Below are positions 1-7,734 of a stretch of DNA of 64,000 nucleotides, piece after piece. Position 1 is the stretch's first letter; every line of letters begins with the position of its first letter. The notes beneath the pieces were generated by a model. It was not told the origin of the DNA and searched no databases. It saw nothing but the letters and a program-made list of their open reading frames with translations. Source of the DNA: UBA1664 sp964531715 (lineage in GTDB: Bacteria > Pseudomonadota > Alphaproteobacteria > Micavibrionales > UBA1664); the NCBI GenBank assembly GCA_964531715.1, contig CAZHEE010000007.1, positions 1-64,000 of the forward strand, given 5' to 3'. The position numbers were made by a program, and so were the translations under genes.

Positions 1-71
1 TGGTTATTGGTTATTGGTTATTGGTTATTGGTTATTGGTTATTGGTTATTGGTTACTGGTTACTGGTTATT
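1..71. repeat. Heptamer tandem repeat array (GGTTATT)n
   Basis: Ten consecutive 7-bp units are readable from position 2 to 71: eight GGTTATT and two GGTTACT. The array probably continues to the left of the window. It lies just beyond the 3' end of motA. The sequence at 101-142 is built from the complementary units (CACCAAT, CTAATCA), so the two could pair into a long imperfect hairpin. An open frame runs through the array only because seven bases read in three frames give a 21-base protein period; I do not regard it as coding. Confidence 0.85.
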
Positions 72-100
72 TATATAATAATGCAATTTTACTCAAATTA

Positions 101-142
101 CTAATCTCTAATCACCAATACCTAATCACCAATGACCAACCT
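101..142. repeat. Complementary partner of the heptamer array
   Basis: This stretch reads as an imperfect reverse complement of the array at 1-71 (for example CACCAATACC and CACCAATGACC against GGTTATTGG and GGTTACTGG). It ends four bases before the motA stop codon, so the array plus this arm may act as the motA transcript end. There is no clear T-run, so I do not call it an intrinsic terminator. Confidence 0.5.
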
Positions 143-145
143 CCA

Positions 146-1036
146 TCATCCAAAAGTCGGGACATTATTCGTGGCTTCCTCGACTTCGGCAAAGGTCGGT
201 TGAACATCATGATGCAGGATTTTCCGACCGAACTCGACCGAGACTTGAGGTGCGCATCCTTGCAAGAAAGCAAGGAGGCTAATCTTCATCACATTATAAT
301 ATTTGACTTCTGTTTCTGCGCGTGCGCCCATCGCACCCGCCATCGGTCCGAAAATTGTATAGGCCAACCATACACCGAGGAATGTTCCGACAAGCGCACC
401 ACCAATCAGTTTTCCGAGTACTTCTGGCGGTTCGGAAATCGACGCCATTGTTTTAATAACCCCCAAAACCGCGGCAACGATCCCTAGCGCGGGAATCGCA
501 TCCGCCATGGTTTGAACAGCGTGAGAAGGATGCTCCTCTTCCGTCTTAATCGTCTCAATTTCCTCATCCATCAGGGCTTCAATCTCGTGCGGATTATCAT
601 TCCCGAGTGAGATGATTCGTAAATAATCGCACAAAAAAACCTCGGCACGATGATTTTTGGAAAAGTTCGGAAAGGCCTTGAATATTTCGCTCTCATGCGG
701 ATTTTCAATATGCTGCTCAAGCGCTAGCCAGCCCTTAGTCTTCGCCATTTTAAAAATCACGAAGAGCAAGGAGAGCAGCTCCATATACTCATCTTTGGTA
801 TAAGCCTCGGGCGTCAGCATTTTTTTCATATAGCCGAGGGAGGCCTTAATCGTATGCATGGAATTGGCAATAACAAAGGCGGACAGCGCACACCCCATAA
901 TAATCACGGTTTCCCCGGGCAAGGCAGGAACAAAAACCCCTGTGATAAGCTTTATGGCCTTGTCCACGCCGGCGGTCATCATCAGACCACCAATCGTACA
1001 CACGAAAACCATTGCAAAACCGATTAATTTAATCAT
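146..1036 (-). CDS. motA: Flagellar motor stator protein MotA
   Basis: MotA forms, with MotB, the proton channel of the flagellar stator in the inner membrane. The 296-residue product has the family layout: two N-terminal membrane segments (about 5-25 and 36-56), a long cytoplasmic loop carrying the conserved ENPHES stretch near 111-116, then two further segments (about 178-198 and 206-230). Conserved prolines are seen in the DAIPALG stretch (Pro182) and at 203-204. No motB follows; the 145 bp downstream hold only repeats. Separate motA and motB loci are known in several alphaproteobacteria such as Caulobacter. No good ribosome-binding site precedes the ATG, but the start agrees with the family N-terminus. 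Confidence 0.95.
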   Translation of the reverse strand: MIKLIGFAMVFVCTIGGLMMTAGVDKAIKLITGVFVPALPGETVIIMGCALSAFVIANSMHTIKASLGYMKKMLTPEAYTKDEYMELLSLLFVIFKMAKTKGWLALEQHIENPHESEIFKAFPNFSKNHRAEVFLCDYLRIISLGNDNPHEIEALMDEEIETIKTEEEHPSHAVQTMADAIPALGIVAAVLGVIKTMASISEPPEVLGKLIGGALVGTFLGVWLAYTIFGPMAGAMGARAETEVKYYNVMKISLLAFLQGCAPQVSVEFGRKILHHDVQPTFAEVEEATNNVPTFG

Positions 1037-1090
1037 AAAAAAAGTTTATCTGCATCGTTTGCTTAAGCCAAGATGGTTCGTGAATTTCTT

Positions 1091-2104
1091 TTATGCTGTA
1101 TTCAAAATGCGTGCCGCATCAAGTGCGTGATAGGTTAAAATGCCGTTAGCTCCTGCGCGTTTGAAGGAGAGCAGCGCCTCCATCATTGCGATATCATGGT
1201 CAATCGCACCGGCCGCCGCGGCATATTTTAACATCGCATATTCTCCACTGACATTATAGGCATAGGTCGGCATTTCAAATGTATCCTTGACCTGACGGAT
1301 AACATCAAGGTAAGGCAAGCCCGGCTTCACCATCACCATATCCGCGCCTTCTGCCAAATCCTGCTCAACCTCGCGCAAGGCTTCCTGAGCATTGGCAGGG
1401 TTCATTTGATAAGTCTTGCGATCCTTAGGCCCATGAGAGCCGCCGAGCGAGCACCCTGCTGCATCACGGAAAGGACCGTAAAAACCCGATGCAAATTTTG
1501 CGGCATAGGCCATAATCGGTTTGTTTTCAAAGCCTGATTGGTCTAACCCTTCACGAACGGCGGCAACATAGCCATCCATCATGCCCGAAGGCGCGATAAT
1601 GTCAGCACCGCTTACCGATGCATTCACGGCCTGAAGCGCGATATTTTCAAGCGTACGGTCATTATCAACATCTGCAAAATCGGCGGTCATCGGCCCGCAA
1701 TGCCCGTGATCCGTATATTCACAAAAGCAAATATCCGCAATGACAATCATTTCTGGCACGGCCTCTTTTGCGATTTTAATCATGCGTGCGAGTAGCCCGT
1801 CACCCTTAAGCGAATCGGACCCCGTCGCATCCTTATGTTTTGAGACACCAAACAGGATTATCGCGGGAATGCCGAGCGCATGGCACTCCTTAACCTTTTC
1901 AGGCAGGCTTTGTTCAGTTTCACGGTAAACGCCCGGCATAGAAGATATTGGCGTGCGCTCATCACACTCTTCCTCAACAAAAATCGGATAAATCAAGTCA
2001 CGCACATGTAGGTGCGTTTCCTGAACAAAATTCCTTAAAATCGTACTGGAACGCATACGCCTCATACGGGTTAATGGGGTGGGAATTTGTAAATTCTCAG
2101 ACAT
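1091..2104 (-). CDS. hemB: Delta-aminolevulinic acid dehydratase (porphobilinogen synthase)
   Basis: HemB condenses two 5-aminolevulinate molecules into porphobilinogen in heme synthesis, in the cytoplasm. The 337-residue length is normal. Schiff-base lysines are recognisable at Lys203 (AYAAKFASGFYGPFR) and Lys260 (MVMVKPGLPYLD). Cys126, Cys128 and Cys136 in CFCEYTDHGHC form the three-cysteine zinc site; some alphaproteobacterial enzymes (Bradyrhizobium, Rhodobacter) have aspartates here, so this copy is of the zinc type. It is transcribed away from ldtR, across a 211-bp AT-rich divergent spacer. Confidence 0.97.
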   Translation of the reverse strand: MSENLQIPTPLTRMRRMRSSTILRNFVQETHLHVRDLIYPIFVEEECDERTPISSMPGVYRETEQSLPEKVKECHALGIPAIILFGVSKHKDATGSDSLKGDGLLARMIKIAKEAVPEMIVIADICFCEYTDHGHCGPMTADFADVDNDRTLENIALQAVNASVSGADIIAPSGMMDGYVAAVREGLDQSGFENKPIMAYAAKFASGFYGPFRDAAGCSLGGSHGPKDRKTYQMNPANAQEALREVEQDLAEGADMVMVKPGLPYLDVIRQVKDTFEMPTYAYNVSGEYAMLKYAAAAGAIDHDIAMMEALLSFKRAGANGILTYHALDAARILNTA

Positions 2105-2220
2105 TATAGAACCTGTAATAATTAATTCTTCAATTAAACCTTAATTTAGCACAAATTTTTAAAAAAATGTGAATTTAGTAAGGTTTTGAAAACTTTTACA
2201 TTCTATAATTATACATGGTT

Positions 2221-2307
2221 TTGACAAAATATTAATAATTAGCGACTTAATATTGATTAATGATTATAATTCAGTGATGATGTAAATATCAAAGTTTTCA
2301 AAGGAGT
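2221..2307 (+). promoter_or_regulatory. Divergent hemB/ldtR spacer with promoter-like boxes and ldtR RBS
   Basis: The spacer between hemB and ldtR contains TTGACA at 2221-2226 and a perfect TATAAT at 2265-2270, although these two are not at ideal spacing to each other, so the exact promoter is uncertain. AAAGGAG at 2301-2307 lies nine bases before the GTG at 2316 and fixes that unusual start codon for ldtR. Confidence 0.4.
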
Positions 2308-2315
2308 ATAGACCC

Positions 2316-2792
2316 GTGTTACCAACCGCATATCACGATGCCATTCAACTGATTGAACGTTTGCACCGTCGTTTCCTCGATGTCGTAAAGCTTGAGCTGG
2401 ATAAATTACAAATTCAGGATATCAATAACGTGCAGGCCATGATCCTGTATAATATTGGGGAGGATGATATGACGGTGGGGGAATTGACGCTCCGCGGTTA
2501 TTATCTCGGCTCAAACGTATCCTATAACGCGAAGAAAATGGTTGAGAATAATTATATTATTCAGGAGCGTTCAATTCATGATAAACGCTCAATTCGTGTC
2601 CGCTTGTCCGATAAAGGGTTGGATTTATACGGGCAGCTTTATAAGATGTTTGCGCGTCATGAGGAGCAGATTCAAAATACAGAGCTGACCAATGAGCGTA
2701 TTAAAGACTTTAACGAAACCATGAAGATGATGGAACGCTTCTGGGCTTCACAAACAAACTTTACTGGTCTCGATTCGCTCGATTGGGATTAA
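2316..2792 (+). CDS. ldtR: MarR-family transcriptional regulator, LdtR type
   Basis: A 158-residue winged-helix protein. The central part (GELTLRGYYLGSNVSYNAKKM followed by the IHDKRSIRVRLSDKG wing) matches the MarR fold and resembles LdtR, the alphaproteobacterial regulator studied in Liberibacter and Sinorhizobium that controls an L,D-transpeptidase and stress genes. Translation starts at GTG, supported by AAAGGAG nine bases upstream; no ATG is available near the conserved N-terminus. No ldt gene is seen beside it. It is divergent from hemB and convergent with the glutathione reductase gene. The LdtR assignment comes from recalled similarity and is less certain than the MarR assignment. Confidence 0.8.
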   Translation: MLPTAYHDAIQLIERLHRRFLDVVKLELDKLQIQDINNVQAMILYNIGEDDMTVGELTLRGYYLGSNVSYNAKKMVENNYIIQERSIHDKRSIRVRLSDKGLDLYGQLYKMFARHEEQIQNTELTNERIKDFNETMKMMERFWASQTNFTGLDSLDWD

Positions 2793-2796
2793 CGGG

Positions 2797-2869
2797 GTTT
2801 AGAGGATTAGAGTATTGGAATTTAGAAGTACAAATTTCTAACATTCTACCTCTCTAACACTCCAATCTC
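2797..2869. repeat. Imperfect inverted repeat between convergent genes
   Basis: The 76 bp between ldtR and gor is an imperfect palindrome made of short iterated units (TTAGAGG, TAGAGTATTGG on the left; CCTCTCTAACACTCC, AATCTCTA on the right) around a short AT-rich centre. It could end transcription from both sides. Its texture resembles the repeat-derived spacer next to motA. Confidence 0.55.
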
Positions 2870-4218
2870 TACCTCAACGTTACAACCTCTTCTGCGCTGG
2901 TCGGGTGAATGCCGATTGTGGCGTCAAAATCTGCCTTGGTCAGCCCGGCATTAATGGCCACGCCAAAGCCCTGCATCATTTCCGCCGCGTCCAATCCGCA
3001 AATATGGAGCCCTAAAATCTTGTCAGTCGCCTTATCAACAATCATTTTCATCAATGTCCGCTCTTCTCGGTCTGTAAGGCTATAAGCCATCGGATTAAAA
3101 TTATTTTTAAATATTTGAATATCAAAGCCTTTATCAATAGCCTCTGCCTCCGTCAAACCAACCGAGCCGATTTGCGGGCGGGAGAAAACTGCCGTAGGGA
3201 TCGTGTCATACTTGATAGGCTTTAGGTCCTTCCCACCGAACAATGTATCGGACAGCCATTGCCCTTCGCGAATGGCTATGGGGGTCAACTCCATATTGCC
3301 TGTCACATCGCCAACCGCGTAAATGTGATCAATGCTGGTTTGATAGCGATCATTCACCTGAATATAATTTTTTGAGTCTGTCTCGACCCCTGCTTTCACA
3401 AGCCCAAGCGAGCCGATATTCGGCACGCGCCCAACGGCGGACATGACACAATCGCATTGAATAACTGTATTATTCTCATCCGTCAGTGTCACAAGATAGG
3501 TTGAATCATCCTTATCTATCTTTGAGATTTCAGTTTCAAAAATAAGATTAACCCCTTGTTTTTTCATCTCATCACGGAGGTGGCAACGAATGTCATCATC
3601 AAACCCGCGTAGGAAGAGATCGCCACGATGAACAAGCGTCACCTTCGCGCCCATGCCGCTGAAAATATGCGCAAATTCCACCCCGATATACCCTCCGCCA
3701 TAAATGACGACATGCTCAGGCAGGTTTTCCAAGTAAAAAGCATCATCGGATACAATCATATGCTCCGCGCCATCAAAAGAAAGCTCTCGCGGCTTGCCAC
3801 CTGTCGCAATTAAAATATGCTTGGCGGTGATAGTTTCACTACCGACTTGAAGCGTATGCGCGTCAATAAAGGATGCAAATTCCTGATAAATAGTGACGCC
3901 TGCTTTTGAAAGCAGTGATTGATAAATGCCATTCAGTCGCTGGATTTCTTCATTTTTACGCTCAATAAATGTTTGCCAGTCAAATGAGGTTTCGCCAACT
4001 ATCCAGCCAAAACCACGCGCATCTTCGAAACTTCCCTGAAAATCGGCGGCATAAGCCATAAGCTTTTTCGGAACGCATCCGACATTAACGCATGTGCCGC
4101 CAAGATGTTTACCCTCGGCAAGACCAACTTTCGCACCGTGGCTTGCCGCGATTCGAGCGGATCTTACACCGCCTGACCCACCGCCAATTACAAAATAATC
4201 ATAGTCGTAATTTATCAT
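2869..4218 (-). CDS. gor: Glutathione-disulfide reductase
   Basis: This FAD- and NADPH-dependent enzyme reduces oxidised glutathione in the cytoplasm. The 449-residue product begins with the FAD-binding GGGSGG (12-17), followed by the redox disulfide Cys43/Cys48 in GGTCVNVGCVPKK. It has an NAD(P)-binding segment at VIYGGGYIGVEFA and the C-terminal dimer-interface motif HPTSAEE with active-site His438. The frame extends 27 bases further upstream to 4245, but that extension runs into a palindromic repeat (4241-4332), so I place the start at the ATG directly before the conserved DYDYFVIGGG. The gene fits the glutathione economy implied by the nearby glutaredoxin gene. Confidence 0.93.
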   Translation of the reverse strand: MINYDYDYFVIGGGSGGVRSARIAASHGAKVGLAEGKHLGGTCVNVGCVPKKLMAYAADFQGSFEDARGFGWIVGETSFDWQTFIERKNEEIQRLNGIYQSLLSKAGVTIYQEFASFIDAHTLQVGSETITAKHILIATGGKPRELSFDGAEHMIVSDDAFYLENLPEHVVIYGGGYIGVEFAHIFSGMGAKVTLVHRGDLFLRGFDDDIRCHLRDEMKKQGVNLIFETEISKIDKDDSTYLVTLTDENNTVIQCDCVMSAVGRVPNIGSLGLVKAGVETDSKNYIQVNDRYQTSIDHIYAVGDVTGNMELTPIAIREGQWLSDTLFGGKDLKPIKYDTIPTAVFSRPQIGSVGLTEAEAIDKGFDIQIFKNNFNPMAYSLTDREERTLMKMIVDKATDKILGLHICGLDAAEMMQGFGVAINAGLTKADFDATIGIHPTSAEEVVTLR

Positions 4219-4240
4219 TTCTTGTCTTTCTTTATACCCT

Positions 4241-4332
4241 GTCATTGCGAGGAAGGCATCGCCTGACGAAGCAATCCATACAATCTTAAGTATCTATGGA
4301 TTGCCGCGGTCGCGCTGCTCCCTCGCAATGAC
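4241..4332. repeat. Palindromic element, family A (GTCATTGCGAG...CTCGCAATGAC)
   Basis: The element starts GTCATTGCGAGG and ends CCTCGCAATGAC, with internal arms GAAGCAATCCATA and TATGGATTGCCGCG. It forms an almost complete cruciform-type palindrome of about 92 bp. It fills the gap between the lpxL stop and the gor start. Related copies are at 23450-23484 (half), 43320-43342 (short) and 63740-63822 (inside a gene). Confidence 0.85.
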
Positions 4333-4341
4333 GGATTAACT

Positions 4342-5208
4342 CTAACTCTCAACTCTCAAATCCTCCGGTCGCCAGCGGCGGTGAACCCATAACCATTGCT
4401 CAGGATGTTCTTTAATCCAGCCTTCAAGTAAGGCGTGCACTTCCGCCAAAATATCTTCAACATCCCTATTCAAGATAGACAGCGGCGGTGCAACATCAAT
4501 GCAAAATCCGTTTTTTTCACGGATGCATCGTAACGGAACAATGGGGCATTGATATTTATGCGCAAGTTCGATAAACGCCGTTCCTGTTCGCGCCTGCATA
4601 CCGAAAAACGGAACGGAAATGCCCTCATTATATTTCTGATCTATCAGTAATCCAAGATGCTCACCATTTTTCAGGGCTTTGACCATGCCCATCATACCTT
4701 TGCGTGATTTGGGATAGGGGGTCAGCCGCCCGTTGATTGAGCGATATTTGTGCAACCGCGCATCGACATACGGATTATTCGGCGCACGATAGACAGGGTG
4801 CGCGGCAAGATCAATATAGTGTATCAGGGCGTGGGGAACGACCTCCCAATTCCCTAAATGCGCCCCAAATAAAATGCCTGCCTTCCCATCATCGCGCAGG
4901 GCCTTCAGATACTCAATCCCTTGAATACGCACGTTATTTTTCGCGATATAGTCCAGATTTGGAAATTCCGCCATGACACAACCCAGGTTGCGCCAATGGT
5001 CTTTGGCTATCGCTTGGGCTTCTTTATCATCCACATGTAATGCGGCCTTGATATGGCGTACTGCTTTCCTGTTCATGGCCATGCGTGAGCCTATCATGGC
5101 GGCAAGGCTTCCAAATATTTTTGATGCTATTTGCCATGGTAGTATCCTGCACAGTGCATGGACGGCAAGCAGGAGATAATGCTCTAACCGATAGCGAACC
5201 CGTTTCAT
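4342..5208 (-). CDS. lpxL: Lysophospholipid/lipid A acyltransferase, LpxL (HtrB) family
   Basis: The 288-residue product adds a secondary acyl chain to the lipid A precursor at the inner membrane. It has an N-terminal hydrophobic anchor (about 10-40) and the HX4E catalytic motif HLGNWE (His117, Glu122), followed by a conserved region with YRAPNNPY and the LLIDQK stretch of the family. Its ATG at 5208 shares one base with the lpxK TGA stop, so the two are translationally coupled; a GTG one codon earlier is possible. It is the last gene of the waaA-lpxK-lpxL operon. Which acyl step it performs (lauroyl or other) cannot be told from sequence alone. Confidence 0.88.
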   Translation of the reverse strand: MKRVRYRLEHYLLLAVHALCRILPWQIASKIFGSLAAMIGSRMAMNRKAVRHIKAALHVDDKEAQAIAKDHWRNLGCVMAEFPNLDYIAKNNVRIQGIEYLKALRDDGKAGILFGAHLGNWEVVPHALIHYIDLAAHPVYRAPNNPYVDARLHKYRSINGRLTPYPKSRKGMMGMVKALKNGEHLGLLIDQKYNEGISVPFFGMQARTGTAFIELAHKYQCPIVPLRCIREKNGFCIDVAPPLSILNRDVEDILAEVHALLEGWIKEHPEQWLWVHRRWRPEDLRVES

Positions 5209-6206
5209 CACAACTTATCGAGCGCGCGGAAAAACGCGGATTTAAACCGTTCGCTTAAAGTGATGGTGATGGTGAGGCGGTCAATTTTGCCTTGCCATTT
5301 TTCGGAGAAACGCACCCAGTCTTTTTCGGTCGTAATCATGCCGACATTCGCCTTTTTCGCGCGTGTTTCAATTTTTTTGAGCTGATCATGCGTGTAAGTA
5401 TGATGGTCAGGGAAAGCGTAGTGAGCATAGAGGTGATAGCAGTTTGCCTCCAATGTCTCGAAGAATTTTTCGGGGCGGGCAATGCCTGCTAAGGCGATAA
5501 CTTTACGTTTTTTATGCTTAGGAACAGGATTATCAAGGGCAATGCTAGCCTGATATTGCCTGAAATCGCCAAGCGCACTCAGGTCAACGCCTTCTGTTTT
5601 ATTGACGATAATCGCGGCCTGAGCGCGTTTGATACCGCTCTCCACAGGTTCGCGTAAAGGACCTGAAGGAAAGCATTTGCCGTTTCCGAATCCAAAACCG
5701 CCATCAATCACGATGAAGGATAAATCCTTTTTCAACCGCGGATTTTGAAATCCGTCATCCATGATGATAAGGTCATAGCCGTTGCGTTGCGCGAGGAGTG
5801 CGCCTCTATAACGATCGGCAGAAATAATAACAGGGGCATAGCGCGATTGCATCAATGCCTCATCCCCGACATCCCAACTTGTATGTTGGCTGACATCGAC
5901 TTCTAACGGACCTTTATGCCGCCCGCCAAAGCCGCGCATCAGGAAGCAAGGCGTCGCAAACTTGCCATGTTCCGCCACTAAGTCAAGGAGGGCGCGCGCA
6001 GTCGGTGTTTTTCCTGCCCCGCCAAGGGTCAAATTCCCGACACAAATCACAGGAATAGGTGCCTTTCGCTCGCGCGTCATGCCACGCTTTAATACGCTTA
6101 AACCTTGATAGGTTTTTGCCATAGGCCACAAAACCTTTGACAAAAACGGGGAGTGTCCATCCTCATCCGAAGAATACCAGAATTGCGGGATTGTAAGCTT
6201 CGCCAT
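5208..6206 (-). CDS. lpxK: Tetraacyldisaccharide 4'-kinase
   Basis: LpxK phosphorylates the 4' position of the tetraacyl disaccharide to give lipid IVA. The 332-residue product carries the expected P-loop GNLTLGGAGKTP (58-69), an N-terminal membrane-associated segment, and the IIMDDGFQNPRLKKD motif that marks LpxK. It lies 12 bp downstream of waaA and runs into lpxL. Length and motif order are normal. Confidence 0.96.
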   Translation of the reverse strand: MAKLTIPQFWYSSDEDGHSPFLSKVLWPMAKTYQGLSVLKRGMTRERKAPIPVICVGNLTLGGAGKTPTARALLDLVAEHGKFATPCFLMRGFGGRHKGPLEVDVSQHTSWDVGDEALMQSRYAPVIISADRYRGALLAQRNGYDLIIMDDGFQNPRLKKDLSFIVIDGGFGFGNGKCFPSGPLREPVESGIKRAQAAIIVNKTEGVDLSALGDFRQYQASIALDNPVPKHKKRKVIALAGIARPEKFFETLEANCYHLYAHYAFPDHHTYTHDQLKKIETRAKKANVGMITTEKDWVRFSEKWQGKIDRLTITITLSERFKSAFFRALDKL

Positions 6207-6218
6207 AATGGACTTAGA

Positions 6219-7511
6219 TTATAGCAATCCCGCTTTTTTACAAGTCGGTTCAATCACTTGCCAGATGGAATCAAGGCTGCCTGCCTGTTTGCTTGCGACA
6301 TAGTCATGGGCGTTCTTGGCAAGTATTTCCCGTTCAATTTTGTCTTTTAAAAGGTAAAGCGCAGTTTTATAAAGCTCTTCCTCATTTTTGACAAGTTCGC
6401 AAGCCTTTGCAATCGGCATTTCGCGTTTTAAAATTGAGAAATTGGCCAGGTCATCACCGCTGATAATCGCGCAATCAAACCATGCAGGTTCCAGCAGATT
6501 ATGACCGCCGCCGGGCATGACATTTAAAGAATTACCCATAAAGACAACAGGGCATAGCGTGAAGAAAACGCCCAACTCGCCAAGCGTATCAGCGATATAA
6601 ATCTCGGTCGCCTTGCGCGGTGACATTTTGAGAGAGCGGAGCGCGACTGTACTATCCTCATTATTGAATATCTCGGCAAGCTCTGTTCCTCGCTTTGGAT
6701 GGCGCGGGATGATAATCGTGAGAAGATCGGGAATGTCGCTTTTCAGTTTCTCATGGAGGCGAACTGCCATTGCTTCCTCGGGTGCGTGCGTACTGGCGTA
6801 CAGCATGACAGGTCGCTGCCCGATCATATCCTTCAAATCCTCCAGTGCAAGCGGGTCATAGGGCAGGGGATGGGCGGCTTCTTTAAGGTTGCCTTTATAA
6901 ACCGCTTTATCAACGCCAAGTGATTGAATGGTTGTGAGGTCTTTTTCAGATTGCGTTGCAATAATATCAAAGGCACTTAAGAGCTTTTGAAAGGTTTGTT
7001 TTGCCATGCTCCAGCGTTGTCGCGATGTCTCGGACAGCCGCATATTCAGGAGCGCGGCAGGGATTTTCCGCTTGGCAATCGCGCTCAGATGGTTCGGCCA
7101 CAGCTCGGATTCAATCCATAACACGCAGTCTGGTCGCCAGTGGTTATGAAAACGCTTTATCCAAATTGGATGGTCATAAGAGATAAACTGATGCGTGACG
7201 TGTTCGGCATCGCAACGTTGTTCAATCAATTTCGCCGCCGTTACCGTCATTGTCGTGATCAGAATATGCGGCGCGGAGGGAAGTGAAGCTAGCTTCTCAA
7301 TCAAAGGTAGGGCAGATAAAGCCTCACCATTGCTTGCGGCATGAATCCAGATGAGTTTACCTTCGGGGCGATATTGTTGGCTCTCACCAAAGCGTTCACG
7401 ATATCGGGCAGGGAGCTCTTTCCCTTGCTTTAACCGTATCTTCGCCAATCCGCAAAGTGCAGGCGTAAGGGCATATGCCATATTTCTGTATAAAGGAAGC
7501 AAAATTGCCAT
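6219..7511 (-). CDS. waaA: 3-deoxy-D-manno-octulosonic-acid (Kdo) transferase
   Basis: WaaA transfers Kdo from CMP-Kdo to lipid IVA, the first inner-core step of LPS. The 430-residue GT30 enzyme has the conserved WIHAASNGEA segment (catalytic Glu63), an N-terminal hydrophobic stretch that binds the inner membrane, and the donor-site motif near the C-terminus (VMPGGGHNLLEPAWF). It is first in the waaA-lpxK-lpxL operon. The 37-bp gap to the divergent small gene at 7549 must hold its promoter. Confidence 0.95.
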   Translation of the reverse strand: MAILLPLYRNMAYALTPALCGLAKIRLKQGKELPARYRERFGESQQYRPEGKLIWIHAASNGEALSALPLIEKLASLPSAPHILITTMTVTAAKLIEQRCDAEHVTHQFISYDHPIWIKRFHNHWRPDCVLWIESELWPNHLSAIAKRKIPAALLNMRLSETSRQRWSMAKQTFQKLLSAFDIIATQSEKDLTTIQSLGVDKAVYKGNLKEAAHPLPYDPLALEDLKDMIGQRPVMLYASTHAPEEAMAVRLHEKLKSDIPDLLTIIIPRHPKRGTELAEIFNNEDSTVALRSLKMSPRKATEIYIADTLGELGVFFTLCPVVFMGNSLNVMPGGGHNLLEPAWFDCAIISGDDLANFSILKREMPIAKACELVKNEEELYKTALYLLKDKIEREILAKNAHDYVASKQAGSLDSIWQVIEPTCKKAGLL

Positions 7512-7548
7512 GGGGCTTTATCGCCAAATTTGTGATAAGATGTTCGTC

Positions 7549-7734
7549 ATGACAAAAAGATTTAAGTCAAAAGCCGAGCGGAAACAAGCCGAAGAAAATA
7601 TTTTACGCGATATGCATGAAATTCTGGCTAAAATAAATCAGGAGAAAATTGATAGCCGCCCGGCGGAAAAAAGCAAAATCCTGACCATCTTGACCAAGTT
7701 TATGGATCTCAAACGGTTAGAAAAATTAAAATAA
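7549..7734 (+). CDS. Small charged hypothetical protein
   Basis: A 61-residue frame, rich in lysine and glutamate, starts at the ATG 37 bp from the divergent waaA start (another in-frame ATG lies nine bases earlier) and ends nine bases inside the convergent end of the M23 gene. The sequence (KSKAERKQAEENILRDMHE) predicts a helical cytoplasmic protein with no signal or membrane segment. I do not recognise the family. The frame remains open far upstream into waaA antisense sequence, which I do not count. Codon texture looks native, but no ribosome-binding site is convincing. Confidence 0.5.
   Translation: MTKRFKSKAERKQAEENILRDMHEILAKINQEKIDSRPAEKSKILTILTKFMDLKRLEKLK

Noticed and set aside
1..142. 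CRISPR array
   Set aside because: Seven-base units without spacers; no cas genes in the window.
14..487. Open frame of 157 codons starting in the heptamer array
   Set aside because: It is the reading of a tandem repeat followed by the antisense of motA, with no ribosome-binding site or family resemblance.
4219..4245. Longer N-terminus for glutathione reductase
   Set aside because: The extra nine codons reach into a palindromic repeat and the family begins at the later Met.
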